Of a stretch of DNA of 64,000 nucleotides, positions 25,287 through 34,883 are shown piece by piece (position 1 is the stretch's first letter; each line of letters starts with the position of its first letter). Under the pieces are notes generated by a model. The model worked only from the letters and a program-made list of their open reading frames with translations. It was not told where the DNA came from and did not search any database. Source of the DNA: Acetofilamentum sp. (lineage in GTDB: Bacteria; Bacteroidota; Bacteroidia; Bacteroidales; JAFGXI01); the NCBI GenBank assembly GCA_020720565.1, contig DYOK01000001.1, positions 1 through 64,000 of the forward strand, written 5' to 3'. The translations under genes were made by a program, and so were the position numbers.

Positions 25287-27812
25287 TTATTCAGTTGTTG
25301 CAATTTGTTCGTTTTCAATGCCCTCGTCAGTTCCGAGATTTTCCATTAACTCAATATTTTCCACTTCATCTTCTTGTGCAGGAACTTTAGCTACTGCAGC
25401 AATTTTATCTCCATCTTTAATATTGATAAGTCGTACACCTTGTGTGGCACGTCCCATGATTCGAAGGCTCGAAACTGCTAAGCGAATGGTAATTCCCGAC
25501 TCGTTAATAATCATCAAGTCGTCGTCGTCGTTTACATTTTTAATCGAAATTAACGAACCTGTTTTTTCGGTAATATTGATGGTTTTAACGCCTTTTCCAC
25601 CGCGGTGTGTAATTCGATAATCGTCTATATCGGAACGTTTTCCATATCCATTTTCCGAAACTACCAAAATGTTATCTTGTTCTGGTTTAAAGCATATCAT
25701 ACCAATTACTTCGTCTTTTTCGCCAATCGAAATGGCTCGTACTCCTGCACCAGTTCTACCGATAGGACGAATAGCTGCTTCGTTAAATCGGATCGCTTTA
25801 CCCGTTCTGGCAGCAAACATAATTTCGTTTAGTCCATCGGTCAATTTGGCTTCGAGTAACATATCACCATCTTTAATTGTGATGGCATTGACCCCATTTT
25901 GACGTGGTCTCGAATAAGCTTCTAGGCTAGTTTTTTTGATTATACCTCGCTTGGTACCCAAAACAATAAAGTGATTGTTAATGTATTCCTCGTCGGTTAA
26001 TTTGCCTTCGAGGTTGATAAATGCCTTAACATTATCGTCGTTTTCGATACGAAGAATATTTTGGATGGCTCTACCTTTCGACGTTCTCGTTCCTTCTGGG
26101 ATTTGATAAACTGGCAACCAAAATGCTTTACCTTTTTCGGTGAAAAGTAACATGGTGTTGTGCATACTGGCCACAAACATATATTCGATAAAGTCTTCGT
26201 CGCGAGTGGCACTACCTTTAAATCCTTTTCCACCACGGGCTTGAGTTCTAAACTCGGTTAATGGCGTGCGTTTGATATATCCTAAACGAGAAATGGTAAT
26301 GATCATATCCTCGTCGGCATAGAAATCTTCAGGATTAAATTCTTCGGCATCGGGAATCAATTCGGTTCTTCTTCCATCGCCATATTTATCGCGAACCTCG
26401 ATTAATTCAGTTTTAATCAACTCCATTCGCAAGGTTTCGCTGGCCAAAAGTGCTTTTAATTCCTCAATCAATTTCATGATATCGGCATATTCTGCTCTAA
26501 GTTTTTCTTGTTGTAGTCCAGTGAGTTGTCCTAAACGCATGTCGACAATAGCTTGCGATTGTACTTCGGACAAACTAAAGCGTTCCATTAAACGTTCTTT
26601 GGCTTCGTTTAAGCTTTTCGATTCTTTTATCAATCGAACTACTTCGTCGATATTATCGCTAGCTATAATTAAACCCTCGAGAATATGGGCACGTTTTTCG
26701 GCTTTATCGAGTTCGAATTGTGCTCTACGAATCACTACATCGTGGCGGTGCTCAATAAAGTAGTGAATCATTTCTTTCAGATTCAACAACTTTGGACGAC
26801 CTTTTACCAGTGCAATATTATTGACACTAAACGATGTTTGTAATTGGGTATATTTAAATAGTTTATTGAGTGTAACGCTTGCCATTGAATCGCGACGAAC
26901 TTCGTACACAATTCGCATTCCTTCTCTATCCGATTCATCGTTTATATTCGATAAACCATCAATTTTCTTTTCGTTGATTAATTCGGCAGTTTTACGAATT
27001 AACTCAGCCTTATTAACCTGATATGGAATTTCTGTAACAATAATTTTTTCTCTACCACCTTCTGTAACTTCGATATTGGTTTTGGCACGCATCATAATAC
27101 GTCCACGACCAGTTTCAAAAGCATCTTTTATTCCTTGAAAGCCATAGATGATGCCACCTGTTGGAAAGTCAGGTGCTGCAATAAATTTCATCAATTCCTC
27201 GATAGTAATTTCTCGGTTGTCGATATAGGCCATACAAGCATTGATAACCTCGGTTAAATTGTGAGGTGCAATATTGGTTGCCATACCTACAGCGATACCC
27301 GAAGCACCATTTACAAGTAAGTTAGGAATACGAGTAGGCATTACAGTTGGCTCTTCGAGACTATCGTCGAAGTTGAGTTGCATATCGACCGTATTTTTAT
27401 CTAAATCGGCCAATGTTTCTTCAGCTATTTTTTGGAAACGTGCTTCGGTATAACGCATGGCGGCAGCATTATCGCCGTCAACCGAACCAAAGTTACCTTG
27501 TCCGTCAACCAAAGGGTATCGCATAGACCAAGGCTGAGCCATACGCACCATGGCTTCGTATACCGAAGAGTCGCCGTGTGGGTGATATTTACCCAAAACC
27601 TCTCCTACTATTCTTGCTGACTTTTTATATGGTTTATTTGAAGCTAAACCTAGTTCGTTCATACCGAACAATACTCTTCGGTGAACTGGTTTAAATCCAT
27701 CGCGCACATCTGGTAAAGCTCTTGACACAATAACCGACATCGAATAATCGATGTAAGCCGCTTTCATTGCTTCCTCTATATCGAGTTTTATGATTTTATC
27801 TTCTCCGTTCAT
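25287..27812 (-). CDS. gyrA: DNA gyrase subunit A
   Basis: 841-residue topoisomerase subunit that cleaves and rejoins DNA. The catalytic Tyr is residue 121 (MRYTEARF). The quinolone-determining region reads GKYHPHGDSSVYE, with serine at the position equivalent to E. coli Ser83 and glutamate at the Asp87 position. The C-terminal beta-pinwheel carries a GyrA box of form QARGGKG, which distinguishes gyrase from ParC, and the protein ends in an acidic tail (EDEVENIELMENL onward). A possible promoter is at 28108-28115. Confidence 0.97.
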   Translation of the reverse strand: MNGEDKIIKLDIEEAMKAAYIDYSMSVIVSRALPDVRDGFKPVHRRVLFGMNELGLASNKPYKKSARIVGEVLGKYHPHGDSSVYEAMVRMAQPWSMRYPLVDGQGNFGSVDGDNAAAMRYTEARFQKIAEETLADLDKNTVDMQLNFDDSLEEPTVMPTRIPNLLVNGASGIAVGMATNIAPHNLTEVINACMAYIDNREITIEELMKFIAAPDFPTGGIIYGFQGIKDAFETGRGRIMMRAKTNIEVTEGGREKIIVTEIPYQVNKAELIRKTAELINEKKIDGLSNINDESDREGMRIVYEVRRDSMASVTLNKLFKYTQLQTSFSVNNIALVKGRPKLLNLKEMIHYFIEHRHDVVIRRAQFELDKAEKRAHILEGLIIASDNIDEVVRLIKESKSLNEAKERLMERFSLSEVQSQAIVDMRLGQLTGLQQEKLRAEYADIMKLIEELKALLASETLRMELIKTELIEVRDKYGDGRRTELIPDAEEFNPEDFYADEDMIITISRLGYIKRTPLTEFRTQARGGKGFKGSATRDEDFIEYMFVASMHNTMLLFTEKGKAFWLPVYQIPEGTRTSKGRAIQNILRIENDDNVKAFINLEGKLTDEEYINNHFIVLGTKRGIIKKTSLEAYSRPRQNGVNAITIKDGDMLLEAKLTDGLNEIMFAARTGKAIRFNEAAIRPIGRTGAGVRAISIGEKDEVIGMICFKPEQDNILVVSENGYGKRSDIDDYRITHRGGKGVKTINITEKTGSLISIKNVNDDDDLMIINESGITIRLAVSSLRIMGRATQGVRLINIKDGDKIAAVAKVPAQEDEVENIELMENLGTDEGIENEQIATTE

Positions 27813-28080
27813 TTGCTAATTTTCTGTATATCAGTATTTTCGTTATTTACAATAGAAACGACTAAGTTAATCTTTTCGTTGGAAATAGGACTTATACATT
27901 GATTGGTTTTTTCAACAAGATTTTGTTAACAAGAAAAAAGTCCTATGCCATTTATTATTATTACTTGTTATTGTTCTGCGAATAAGCACCTACAAACAAC
28001 TTTTTGAAACTATTCATACGTTTATTGGGTACAAAAACCGTATTTTTTCTCAAATTATAGTACGATTCATAAAATCGTTA

Positions 28081-28088
28081 TATTTTTG
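28081..28088 (+). promoter_or_regulatory. Possible -7 promoter element for clpC
   Basis: TATTTTTG fits TAnnTTTG. No good -33 box is visible. If used, the clpC leader would be about 200 nt and would include repeat copy 9. Confidence 0.4.
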
Positions 28089-28107
28089 TGCGTTACAATC
28101 AGAAATA

Positions 28108-28115
28108 CAAAGTTA
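28108..28115 (-). promoter_or_regulatory. Possible -7 promoter element for gyrA
   Basis: The minus-strand TAACTTTG fits TAnnTTTG and lies about 295 nt upstream of the gyrA start. It overlaps the predicted clpC transcription start region in the opposite direction. Confidence 0.3.
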
Positions 28116-28147
28116 ATATTAATTGATTTTTCATCAGTTGAATCATT

Positions 28148-28242
28148 TAAGGACTTCGACTTATTTATTAGTTTTGTAACTGACGTTAAAACAATATCTC
28201 AGATAAGTAATAATTGACAATATATTATTCTGAGTGCTTATA
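28148..28242 (+). repeat. Dispersed intergenic repeat, copy 9
   Basis: Begins TAAGGACTTCGACTTATTTA, continues with AGTTTTGTAACTGACG and the tail ATATTATTCTGAGTGCTTA. Unusually, the tail rather than the palindrome is nearest to a gene (clpC, 50 bp away). Confidence 0.8.
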
Positions 28243-28291
28243 ATAATCTAAAAATAGTATTGCGAAAAAATCATAGAAATTAAAAACAATT

Positions 28292-30790
28292 ATGAATGCA
28301 GAATTTTCATCATCTGTAAAAGATGCTTTAAAATATAGTAAAGAAGAAGCCATACGTCTTAACTCTAAAACAGTCGAAATTGAACACGTTTTTTTGGGCT
28401 TACTTCGTTTGGGAAAAGGATCGGCAATCGATTTTTTAGTATCTCGAAATGTCGATTTAGTAAAACTAAAAAATAATATTGAATCAAAAATCTTTTCGCG
28501 AGAAGAAATCGATTTAAGCGAAGATGATATCAATATTTCGAAATCGGTAGAAAGAATGCTTCGAATAGTCAATCTTGAAGCCCTTTCGTTTGGTGTAAAA
28601 GTGACCGATACTAACCATTTGCTATTGGCTATTTTAAAGGAACCTAACAATTTAGCAAGTTCATTTTTAGAAAAAGATTATGGTCTTGTTTATCAGAAAG
28701 TTAGAGAAGCTTTAATTTCGCCAACTAAATCGGAAGCTGAACATTCGTCTAACGACGATGACGATGAAGAATCAAGCTCGTTCAATAAGCCACAAAACCC
28801 GCCTGCCAAAAGCAATAGCGAAACGCCTGTGCTCGATAATTTTGGAATAGATCTTACCGAAGCTGCTATGGAAGGACGTTTAGACCCTATTATTGGTCGT
28901 GAAAACGAAATTGAACGAATTTCTCAAATTTTAAGTCGTCGTAAAAAAAACAACCCCATTCTTATTGGCGAACCAGGTGTTGGAAAATCGGCCATAGCCG
29001 AAGGGCTTGCGAATCGAATTGTTAAAAGAAAAGTTTCTCGTATTTTGTTTAATAAACGCGTGATTGCACTCGATATGGCATCGATTGTAGCTGGAACCAA
29101 ATACAGAGGTCAGTTCGAAGAACGAATGAAAGCTATTCTGAACGAGCTATCAAAAAACAAAAACATCATTTTGTTTATCGACGAAATACATACGATTGTT
29201 GGTGCGGGTGGGGCAACCGGCTCGCTCGACGCCGCCAACATGCTCAAACCTGCTTTAGCTCGTGGCGATATCCAATGCATTGGTGCTACTACCCTTGACG
29301 AATACCGCCAACATATCGAAAAAGACGGTGCTTTAGAGCGTCGTTTTCAAAAAGTAATGGTAGAGCCTACTTCGGTTGAAGAAACTCTCGAAATACTGCA
29401 TAACATAAAAGAACGATACGAAGACCACCATAACGTTAATTACGACGAGACTGCCCTTAAAGCTTGTGTTTCTTTAACCACACGCTATATAAGCGACCGA
29501 CATCTTCCCGATAAAGCTATCGACGCTCTAGACGAAAGTGGTGCTAGAGTGCATATTGCTAATATCAATATCCCAAAGAAAATTGTTTCGCTCGAAAAAG
29601 AAATCGAAAATGTTAAAGCTTCGAAATTTGCCGCTGTAAAAAATCAAGATTTTGAGAAAGCAGCCAGTTTAAGAGATGTCGAACGTCAATTGCTTAAAGA
29701 AATTGAAAACGAAAAAGAACTCTGGGAAAAAGATTTGATTAAGCATCGAGAAACCGTAACGGGCGAAAAAGTGGCTGAAGTGGTTGCCATGATGACTGGT
29801 GTTCCTGTTCAGCGCATAGCAGAGGCAGAGAGTACACGATTACTCAAAATGTATGATCAAATTCAAGATAGCGTAATCGGACAATCTGACGCCATCAAGC
29901 AAATTGTTAAAGCCATTCAACGAAACCGTGCTGGTTTAAAAGACCCCAATCGCCCTATTGGTACTTTCATCTTTTTAGGACCTACTGGTGTTGGGAAAAC
30001 ACAACTAGCCAAAGTTTTAGCACAATATTTATTTGAATCGCACGACAATCTTATTCGCATCGATATGAGCGAATACATGGAGAAGTTTTCAGTATCTAGA
30101 CTGGTTGGTGCACCTCCGGGATATGTGGGTTACGAAGAAGGCGGACAACTGACCGAAAAAGTAAGAAGAAAGCCTTATTCGGTCGTGTTATTAGACGAAA
30201 TTGAGAAAGCACACCCCGATGTATTTCATATTCTGTTACAAGTGCTCGACGAAGGTCGCCTTACCGACAGTTTAGGTCGTAGAATTGACTTTAGAAACAC
30301 CATAATCATTATGACTTCGAACATTGGTAGCCGTCAATTACAAGAGTATGGACAAGGGATTGGATTTGGAACTTCGGCCAAGCAAGACGGCATGAGCGGG
30401 CAGCACGACAGTATTATTAAAAAAGCGCTACACAAGGCCTTCGCACCAGAGTTTATTAATCGAGTGGACGATATTATTATGTTTAATAACCTGGACAGAA
30501 AAGATATACATAAAATTATCGACATTGAATTGGCCGACCTTGTTAAACGTATTAACCAACTGGGATTCTCAATTCAAATATCACCAATTGCAAAAGATTA
30601 TATTGCCGATAAAGGATTTGACCCAAAGTATGGTGCTAGACCATTAAAACGAGCCATCCAAAAATACCTCGAAGATCCTTTAGCCGAAGCTATAATCAAA
30701 GCTGAAACAACAGAAGGTGACAAATTATTAATTGGGTATTCAAAAGCACAAGATAAGATTACAATTAAAATAAATAAAGCAAATAAGTAA
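28292..30790 (+). CDS. clpC: ATP-dependent Clp protease ATP-binding subunit ClpC
   Basis: 832-residue Hsp100 unfoldase that feeds ClpP or acts as a disaggregase. The N-terminal double Clp-N domain spans about 1-145, followed by a charged linker (about 145-175). The first AAA module has Walker A GEPGVGKSA and Walker B ILFIDEIHT. The middle region has the short coiled coil and UVR-like motif KNQDFEKAASLRD that separates ClpC from ClpB. The second AAA module has GPTGVGKTQ and VVLLDEIEKAHPDVF. efp begins 2 bp after the stop, so the genes are co-transcribed. Confidence 0.95.
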   Translation: MNAEFSSSVKDALKYSKEEAIRLNSKTVEIEHVFLGLLRLGKGSAIDFLVSRNVDLVKLKNNIESKIFSREEIDLSEDDINISKSVERMLRIVNLEALSFGVKVTDTNHLLLAILKEPNNLASSFLEKDYGLVYQKVREALISPTKSEAEHSSNDDDDEESSSFNKPQNPPAKSNSETPVLDNFGIDLTEAAMEGRLDPIIGRENEIERISQILSRRKKNNPILIGEPGVGKSAIAEGLANRIVKRKVSRILFNKRVIALDMASIVAGTKYRGQFEERMKAILNELSKNKNIILFIDEIHTIVGAGGATGSLDAANMLKPALARGDIQCIGATTLDEYRQHIEKDGALERRFQKVMVEPTSVEETLEILHNIKERYEDHHNVNYDETALKACVSLTTRYISDRHLPDKAIDALDESGARVHIANINIPKKIVSLEKEIENVKASKFAAVKNQDFEKAASLRDVERQLLKEIENEKELWEKDLIKHRETVTGEKVAEVVAMMTGVPVQRIAEAESTRLLKMYDQIQDSVIGQSDAIKQIVKAIQRNRAGLKDPNRPIGTFIFLGPTGVGKTQLAKVLAQYLFESHDNLIRIDMSEYMEKFSVSRLVGAPPGYVGYEEGGQLTEKVRRKPYSVVLLDEIEKAHPDVFHILLQVLDEGRLTDSLGRRIDFRNTIIIMTSNIGSRQLQEYGQGIGFGTSAKQDGMSGQHDSIIKKALHKAFAPEFINRVDDIIMFNNLDRKDIHKIIDIELADLVKRINQLGFSIQISPIAKDYIADKGFDPKYGARPLKRAIQKYLEDPLAEAIIKAETTEGDKLLIGYSKAQDKITIKINKANK

Positions 30791-30792
30791 AA

Positions 30793-31362
30793 ATGGCAAC
30801 TACAGCAGACATTAAAAAAGGGATGTGTATCGAATTTAACGGTAAACCATATTCCATCGTCGATTTTCAACATGTTAAACCAGGCAAAGGCCCTGCTTTT
30901 GTGAGAACAAAACTAAAAAATCTTGAAACGGGAAAAGTTATTGATAACACATTTACTTCGGGTTTTAAAATCGAGGTAATTCGTGTAGAACGTAGAAAAT
31001 ATCAATATTTGTACGAAGACGATATGGGTATGAATTTTATGCATACCGAGACATTCGAACAATTACCTATGAGCAAATCTTTAATTGACAATCCTCTTTT
31101 GTTAAAAGAAGGAATGGAAGTTGAAGTTTTATTTAATGCAGAAAACGAAACGCCACTTCAACTCGACTTGCCTCCATTTGTTGAGCTAGAAGTAACTTAT
31201 TCAGAACCTGGAATTAAAGGTGATACATCTTCTTCGACAGCCTTAAAACCTGCTACTGTAGAAACTGGAGCCATTATTATGGTGCCTTTGTTTGTCAATA
31301 TGGGCGATATTATTAAAATTGATACCCGTGACGCAAGCTACTCTGAACGCGTTAAAAAATAA
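30793..31362 (+). CDS. efp: Translation elongation factor P
   Basis: 189-residue three-domain translation factor that relieves ribosome stalling at polyproline. The tip loop reads HVKPGKGPAFVR with Lys32 at the position modified in other bacteria; the flanking loop is of the lysine type. The C-terminal OB domain has the PPFVELEVTYSEPGIKGDTSS signature segment split over about 137-160. No modification enzyme (EpmA, EarP) lies nearby. It is placed between clpC and an lpxD homologue, spaced 2 and 17 bp. Confidence 0.97.
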   Translation: MATTADIKKGMCIEFNGKPYSIVDFQHVKPGKGPAFVRTKLKNLETGKVIDNTFTSGFKIEVIRVERRKYQYLYEDDMGMNFMHTETFEQLPMSKSLIDNPLLLKEGMEVEVLFNAENETPLQLDLPPFVELEVTYSEPGIKGDTSSSTALKPATVETGAIIMVPLFVNMGDIIKIDTRDASYSERVKK

Positions 31363-31379
31363 GATTGTAAAATTTTTTT

Positions 31380-32297
31380 ATGAGATTCGAAAAAGTACAG
31401 ACTTTAAAAGAAATTTCTCAACTCATTGGTGCCGAATACATTGGAAATGAAAACTTTCCCATAAGCGGCATCAATGAGATTCATATGGTTGAGCCTGGCG
31501 ACATTACTTTTGTCGACCATCCTAAGTATTATCAAAAAGCATTAAACTCAAAGGCTAGCGTAATCATAATCAATCAAAGAGTCGAAGCACCAGAAGGCAA
31601 AGTACTACTTATTTCGAACGATCCATTTGCCGATTACAATAAGATTACTCAGCACTTTAAGCCATTCACATCATCTAGTCATTCAGTTTCTCCATTAGCA
31701 AAAATTGGAAAAGGAACCATTATTCAACCTTTGTGTTTTATTGGTTCTGGGGTTCAGATTGGTCAAAATTGTATTATTCACAGTCATGTGAGTATATATG
31801 ATGGCTGCATCATTGGCGACAATGTAACCATTCACAGCCATAGCGTTATAGGTGCCGACGCATATTATTTTCAGAAAAAAAATGGAATCTATCGCAAAAT
31901 GCACAGTTGCGGCAACGTGATTATCGGAAACAATGTCGAAATAGGTGCTTTATGTTCAATAGATAAAGGCGTTTCGTCTGATACCATAGTCGGAGATGGT
32001 ACAAAACTCGATAACCATGTACAAATTGGACACGATACTAAAATTGGAAAAAATTGCTTACTCGGTTCCCAAGTGGCTATTGCTGGCGTTACAACAATTG
32101 AAGACAATGTTCTGATATGGGCTAAAGTTGGCATTAATAAAGACCTTGTAATTGGTCAAGGTGCCACTATTTTGGCCACTTCGAATGTTGACAAAACCCT
32201 TGAAGGGGGTAAAACTTACTATGGTTCACCCGCTGTTGAGGCCAGAGCAAAATGGAAACAAATTGGTAAATTAAATCGGTTTATCGACTCACTATAA
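31380..32297 (+). CDS. lpxD: UDP-3-O-(3-hydroxyacyl)glucosamine N-acyltransferase-like protein
   Basis: 305-residue left-handed beta-helix acyltransferase. The N-terminal uridine-binding-type domain covers about 1-95 (LKEISQLIGAEYIGN, DITFVDHPKYYQKAL). Hexapeptide repeats follow from about 105 to 270, including the HNxxxG-like segment DNHVQIGHDTKIGKNCLLGS that carries the probable catalytic His. It is shorter than canonical LpxD (about 340 residues) and lacks the long C-terminal helix. Bacteroidota often carry this second LpxD-type gene beside efp. It may be a paralogue with changed specificity rather than the main lipid A enzyme. Confidence 0.85.
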   Translation: MRFEKVQTLKEISQLIGAEYIGNENFPISGINEIHMVEPGDITFVDHPKYYQKALNSKASVIIINQRVEAPEGKVLLISNDPFADYNKITQHFKPFTSSSHSVSPLAKIGKGTIIQPLCFIGSGVQIGQNCIIHSHVSIYDGCIIGDNVTIHSHSVIGADAYYFQKKNGIYRKMHSCGNVIIGNNVEIGALCSIDKGVSSDTIVGDGTKLDNHVQIGHDTKIGKNCLLGSQVAIAGVTTIEDNVLIWAKVGINKDLVIGQGATILATSNVDKTLEGGKTYYGSPAVEARAKWKQIGKLNRFIDSL

Positions 32298-32431
32298 TTT
32301 TTTAATAGTCTAAGTTTTGTCTTATTTAAACACGACTTAATATTTAAAAAATTATTTTTTTTCGTACGTCATTGAATAATTCGGCTAATTGTTTTACATT
32401 TACAACTCGAACCTACCTATTTGACCTTATT

Positions 32432-33661
32432 ATGAACACCTTGCCAGAACGGAACCTAACCCTCCAATCTAAGTTGTTAGAAGCACTCTATAAGCTTAAT
32501 AATAGTTTCTATAAGAACCTGTCAATTAGAATTATAACCGATCAAATCAAAAACTTTCTTGAACAAGAATTAAAGTTATCTCGTTTTGTTTTAGTTTATT
32601 TTGAAGATAACGAATGGAATCCTATTTTTTTTGAAGGTGCAAATTTTTCAAAACTTAAAACTGTAAACTTCGAAAAAGAATTAAAACCTTTTGAATGCGA
32701 TAGTCCAATTCGATTTGCTCCCGAACATGAATTAAGCGCATTTTCGTTTGTTATTCCAATTCTACATAAAAAAAAACCGATCGCATACCTTTTAATTAGT
32801 GACAATTATGAACATCTAAGCATTGAGCGTCCTTGCATTCGTCATACAAGATTTATTACACATTATGCACAAGCATTTATTATGGGTATGGAAAATAAGC
32901 GGCTTTTTAAAGAAAACTCTAAAAAAGAGCGTTTTAAAACCGAACTTAATTTAGCCTCAAAAATGCAATTGATGTTAGTTAAAAGTTCTGATTTATTACC
33001 AAATAACGATACTATAGAATTTTTTACCTATTACAAGTCATTATTCGAAATTGGGGGTGACTTTTATGACGCTTGCCAAATCGATGAGCAATCAACTGCT
33101 TTTTGTATTGCAGATGTTTCGGGAAAAGGGGTTTCTGCAGCGTTGCTAATGTCTAATTTACAAGCCAATTTAAATGCCCTTTTCCAAAACGATTTGCCTT
33201 TGCCTATTATTATCGAAAAACTAAATTCAATTATTAACAATATCACCCAAAACGATAGATTTGTAACACTTTTTCTAGGCTGTTATCGTTCCGATACCAA
33301 AACGCTTAGGTATATAAATGCTGGACATAATCCACCTGTTATATTTCTTTCGAATCAAATTAGCACTCAATATCTCGAAAAAGGATGTGCTGGTATTGGG
33401 ATGCTCGATGATTTGGGGGAAATTGAAGTCGGCGAATTAAGTATTCCTTCTGGTTCTAAATTAATTTGTTTTACCGATGGCGTTAGCGAATCGCATACAA
33501 AATTTGGCTTAGAGTTTGGTCATACCAATTTTGTACCTTTTTTAAACCAAAGCGAAACGATACAAACTACGGTATCCAATATTCTTGCCTTTTTTAAAGA
33601 AATGGTTCCCTCGGAAAACATTATCGACGACACCACTATTTTTGGGGTGGGATTTAAATAA
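32432..33661 (+). CDS. SpoIIE/PP2C-type serine phosphatase with N-terminal sensor region
   Basis: 409 residues. The ATG at 32432 gives MNTLPERNLTLQSKLLEALY; an in-frame TTG 20 codons upstream is a weaker start. A GAF-like N-terminal domain (about 20-165) precedes the phosphatase domain (about 180-408), which shows LNLASKMQLMLV, FEIGGDFYDAC (metal Asp), FCIADVSGKGVSAALLMS, RYINAGHNPP and FTDGVSES, the RsbU/SpoIIE set. It probably dephosphorylates an anti-sigma-factor antagonist in partner switching, though no STAS or anti-sigma gene is adjacent. The stop TAA is the tip of repeat copy 10. Confidence 0.92.
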   Translation: MNTLPERNLTLQSKLLEALYKLNNSFYKNLSIRIITDQIKNFLEQELKLSRFVLVYFEDNEWNPIFFEGANFSKLKTVNFEKELKPFECDSPIRFAPEHELSAFSFVIPILHKKKPIAYLLISDNYEHLSIERPCIRHTRFITHYAQAFIMGMENKRLFKENSKKERFKTELNLASKMQLMLVKSSDLLPNNDTIEFFTYYKSLFEIGGDFYDACQIDEQSTAFCIADVSGKGVSAALLMSNLQANLNALFQNDLPLPIIIEKLNSIINNITQNDRFVTLFLGCYRSDTKTLRYINAGHNPPVIFLSNQISTQYLEKGCAGIGMLDDLGEIEVGELSIPSGSKLICFTDGVSESHTKFGLEFGHTNFVPFLNQSETIQTTVSNILAFFKEMVPSENIIDDTTIFGVGFK

Positions 33662-33742
33662 GATCTTCGACCTGTATTTTTGTAGTACCTTATATATCTG
33701 TACTATAGATTAAATAAATACGACATAAATTATCCATAAAAC
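33659..33742 (+). repeat. Dispersed intergenic repeat, copy 10
   Basis: Begins TAAGATCTTCGACCTGTATT, where TAA is the phosphatase stop codon, and retains AATAAATACGACATAAATTA in the tail. It precedes a bidirectional terminator between convergent genes. Confidence 0.8.
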
Positions 33743-33744
33743 TT

Positions 33745-33782
33745 AAAAAAGAGATTCGAATAAAAGCCGAATCTCTTTTTTT
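33745..33782. terminator. Bidirectional intrinsic terminator
   Basis: The stem arms AGAGATTCG and CGAATCTCT are flanked by A6 and T8 runs. It serves the convergent phosphatase (plus) and ornithine carbamoyltransferase (minus) genes. Confidence 0.9.
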
Positions 33783-33802
33783 TATTTATTTTAAGCCTTG
33801 TT

Positions 33803-34807
33803 TTATTTTGAACCTAAAGTAGCTACCATAATGGCTTTAATGGTATGAAGTCTGTTTTCTGCTTCGTCAAAAACAATCGAAGCTTCCGACTCAAATACGT
33901 CTTCGGTAACTTCGAGACCATCTAAACCAAATTTTTGGAATATTTCTTCCCCTAATTTAGTTTCTCTGTTGTGGAATGCAGGTAAACAATGCATGAATTT
34001 TACATTTTTATTACCTGTAGCGTCCATAGTGGCTTTGTTAATTTGGTAAGGTTTAAGAAGCTCTATGCGTTTGTTCCATACTTCGGTAGGCTCTCCCATC
34101 GAAACCCATACGTCAGTATATAAGAAATCACAATCTTTAACACCTTCTTTTACATTATCAGTAACGGTGATTTTTGCACCAGTTTCTTTTGCAATTTCCA
34201 TTGCAGTTTTAACTAAATCAGCTTCGGGTTGAACTTCTTTTGGAGCAATCGATCTAAAATCCATACCCATTTTTGCAGCACCTATCAATAAAGAATTTCC
34301 CATGTTATTTCGAGCATCTCCTAAGTACGCAAATTTAACTTCGTGAAGCGGTTTATCGCTGTGTTCCATCATGGTTAAGAAATCGGCCAAAATTTGAGTT
34401 GGATGAAACTCATCTGTTAAACCATTCCATACAGGTACGCCAGCGTATTTCCCTAGTTCTTCGACAATTTCTTGTCCATATCCACGGTACTCGATACCAT
34501 CATACATACGTCCTAAAACACGAGCGGTATCTTTCATCGATTCTTTTTGACCAATTTGCGAACCAGATGGCCCTAAATAGGTAACATTACCACCCTGGTC
34601 GTATACTGCTGTTTCGAATGCACAGCGGGTTCTGGTCGATGCTTTTTCGAAAATTAGTGCAATGTTTTTACCTTTTAAGGTTTGTTGCTCAGTTCCTGAA
34701 TATTTAGCCTTTTTTAAGTCGGCCGATAAGTCTAACAAAAACTTAATTTCTTTTGGTGTAAAATCGAGAAGCTTTAAAAAGTTTCTATTTCTTAAATTAA
34801 ATGCCAT
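33803..34807 (-). CDS. arcB: Ornithine carbamoyltransferase (probably catabolic)
   Basis: 334 residues. The carbamoyl-phosphate site STRTRCAFE (about 56-64), the YLGPSGSQIG loop, DEFHPTQILADF near 140 and the HCLP motif in FMHCLPAFHN near 273 are intact. The reaction interconverts ornithine plus carbamoyl phosphate and citrulline. Adjacency to a carbamate kinase gene (77 bp upstream on the same strand) and length fit the catabolic ArcB type rather than biosynthetic ArgF, but the two cannot be separated by motif alone. No arginine deiminase gene is in the window. Repeat copy 11 lies between the two genes. Confidence 0.9.
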   Translation of the reverse strand: MAFNLRNRNFLKLLDFTPKEIKFLLDLSADLKKAKYSGTEQQTLKGKNIALIFEKASTRTRCAFETAVYDQGGNVTYLGPSGSQIGQKESMKDTARVLGRMYDGIEYRGYGQEIVEELGKYAGVPVWNGLTDEFHPTQILADFLTMMEHSDKPLHEVKFAYLGDARNNMGNSLLIGAAKMGMDFRSIAPKEVQPEADLVKTAMEIAKETGAKITVTDNVKEGVKDCDFLYTDVWVSMGEPTEVWNKRIELLKPYQINKATMDATGNKNVKFMHCLPAFHNRETKLGEEIFQKFGLDGLEVTEDVFESEASIVFDEAENRLHTIKAIMVATLGSK

Positions 34808-34840
34808 AATTCAAATTTATTGTTGATTGATTATAAAAGT

Positions 34841-34883
34841 TGAGGTCTTAGACCTATTTATTGATTTTCTAACTAAATTTTTG
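34841..34883 (+). repeat. Dispersed intergenic repeat, copy 11 (truncated)
   Basis: Reads TGAGGTCTTAGACCTATTTA followed by TTGATTTTCTAACTAAATTT, then ends at the arcC stop. The palindrome faces the arcB start. The tail is missing. Confidence 0.75.

Larger units (their letters stand above)
27813..28291. other. gyrA-clpC divergent intergenic region
   Basis: About 480 bp without a coding feature. It contains divergent candidate -7 boxes at 28081-28088 (plus) and 28108-28115 (minus) and repeat copy 9 (28148-28242). The stretch 27813-28080 shows no other recognisable structure. Confidence 0.6.
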
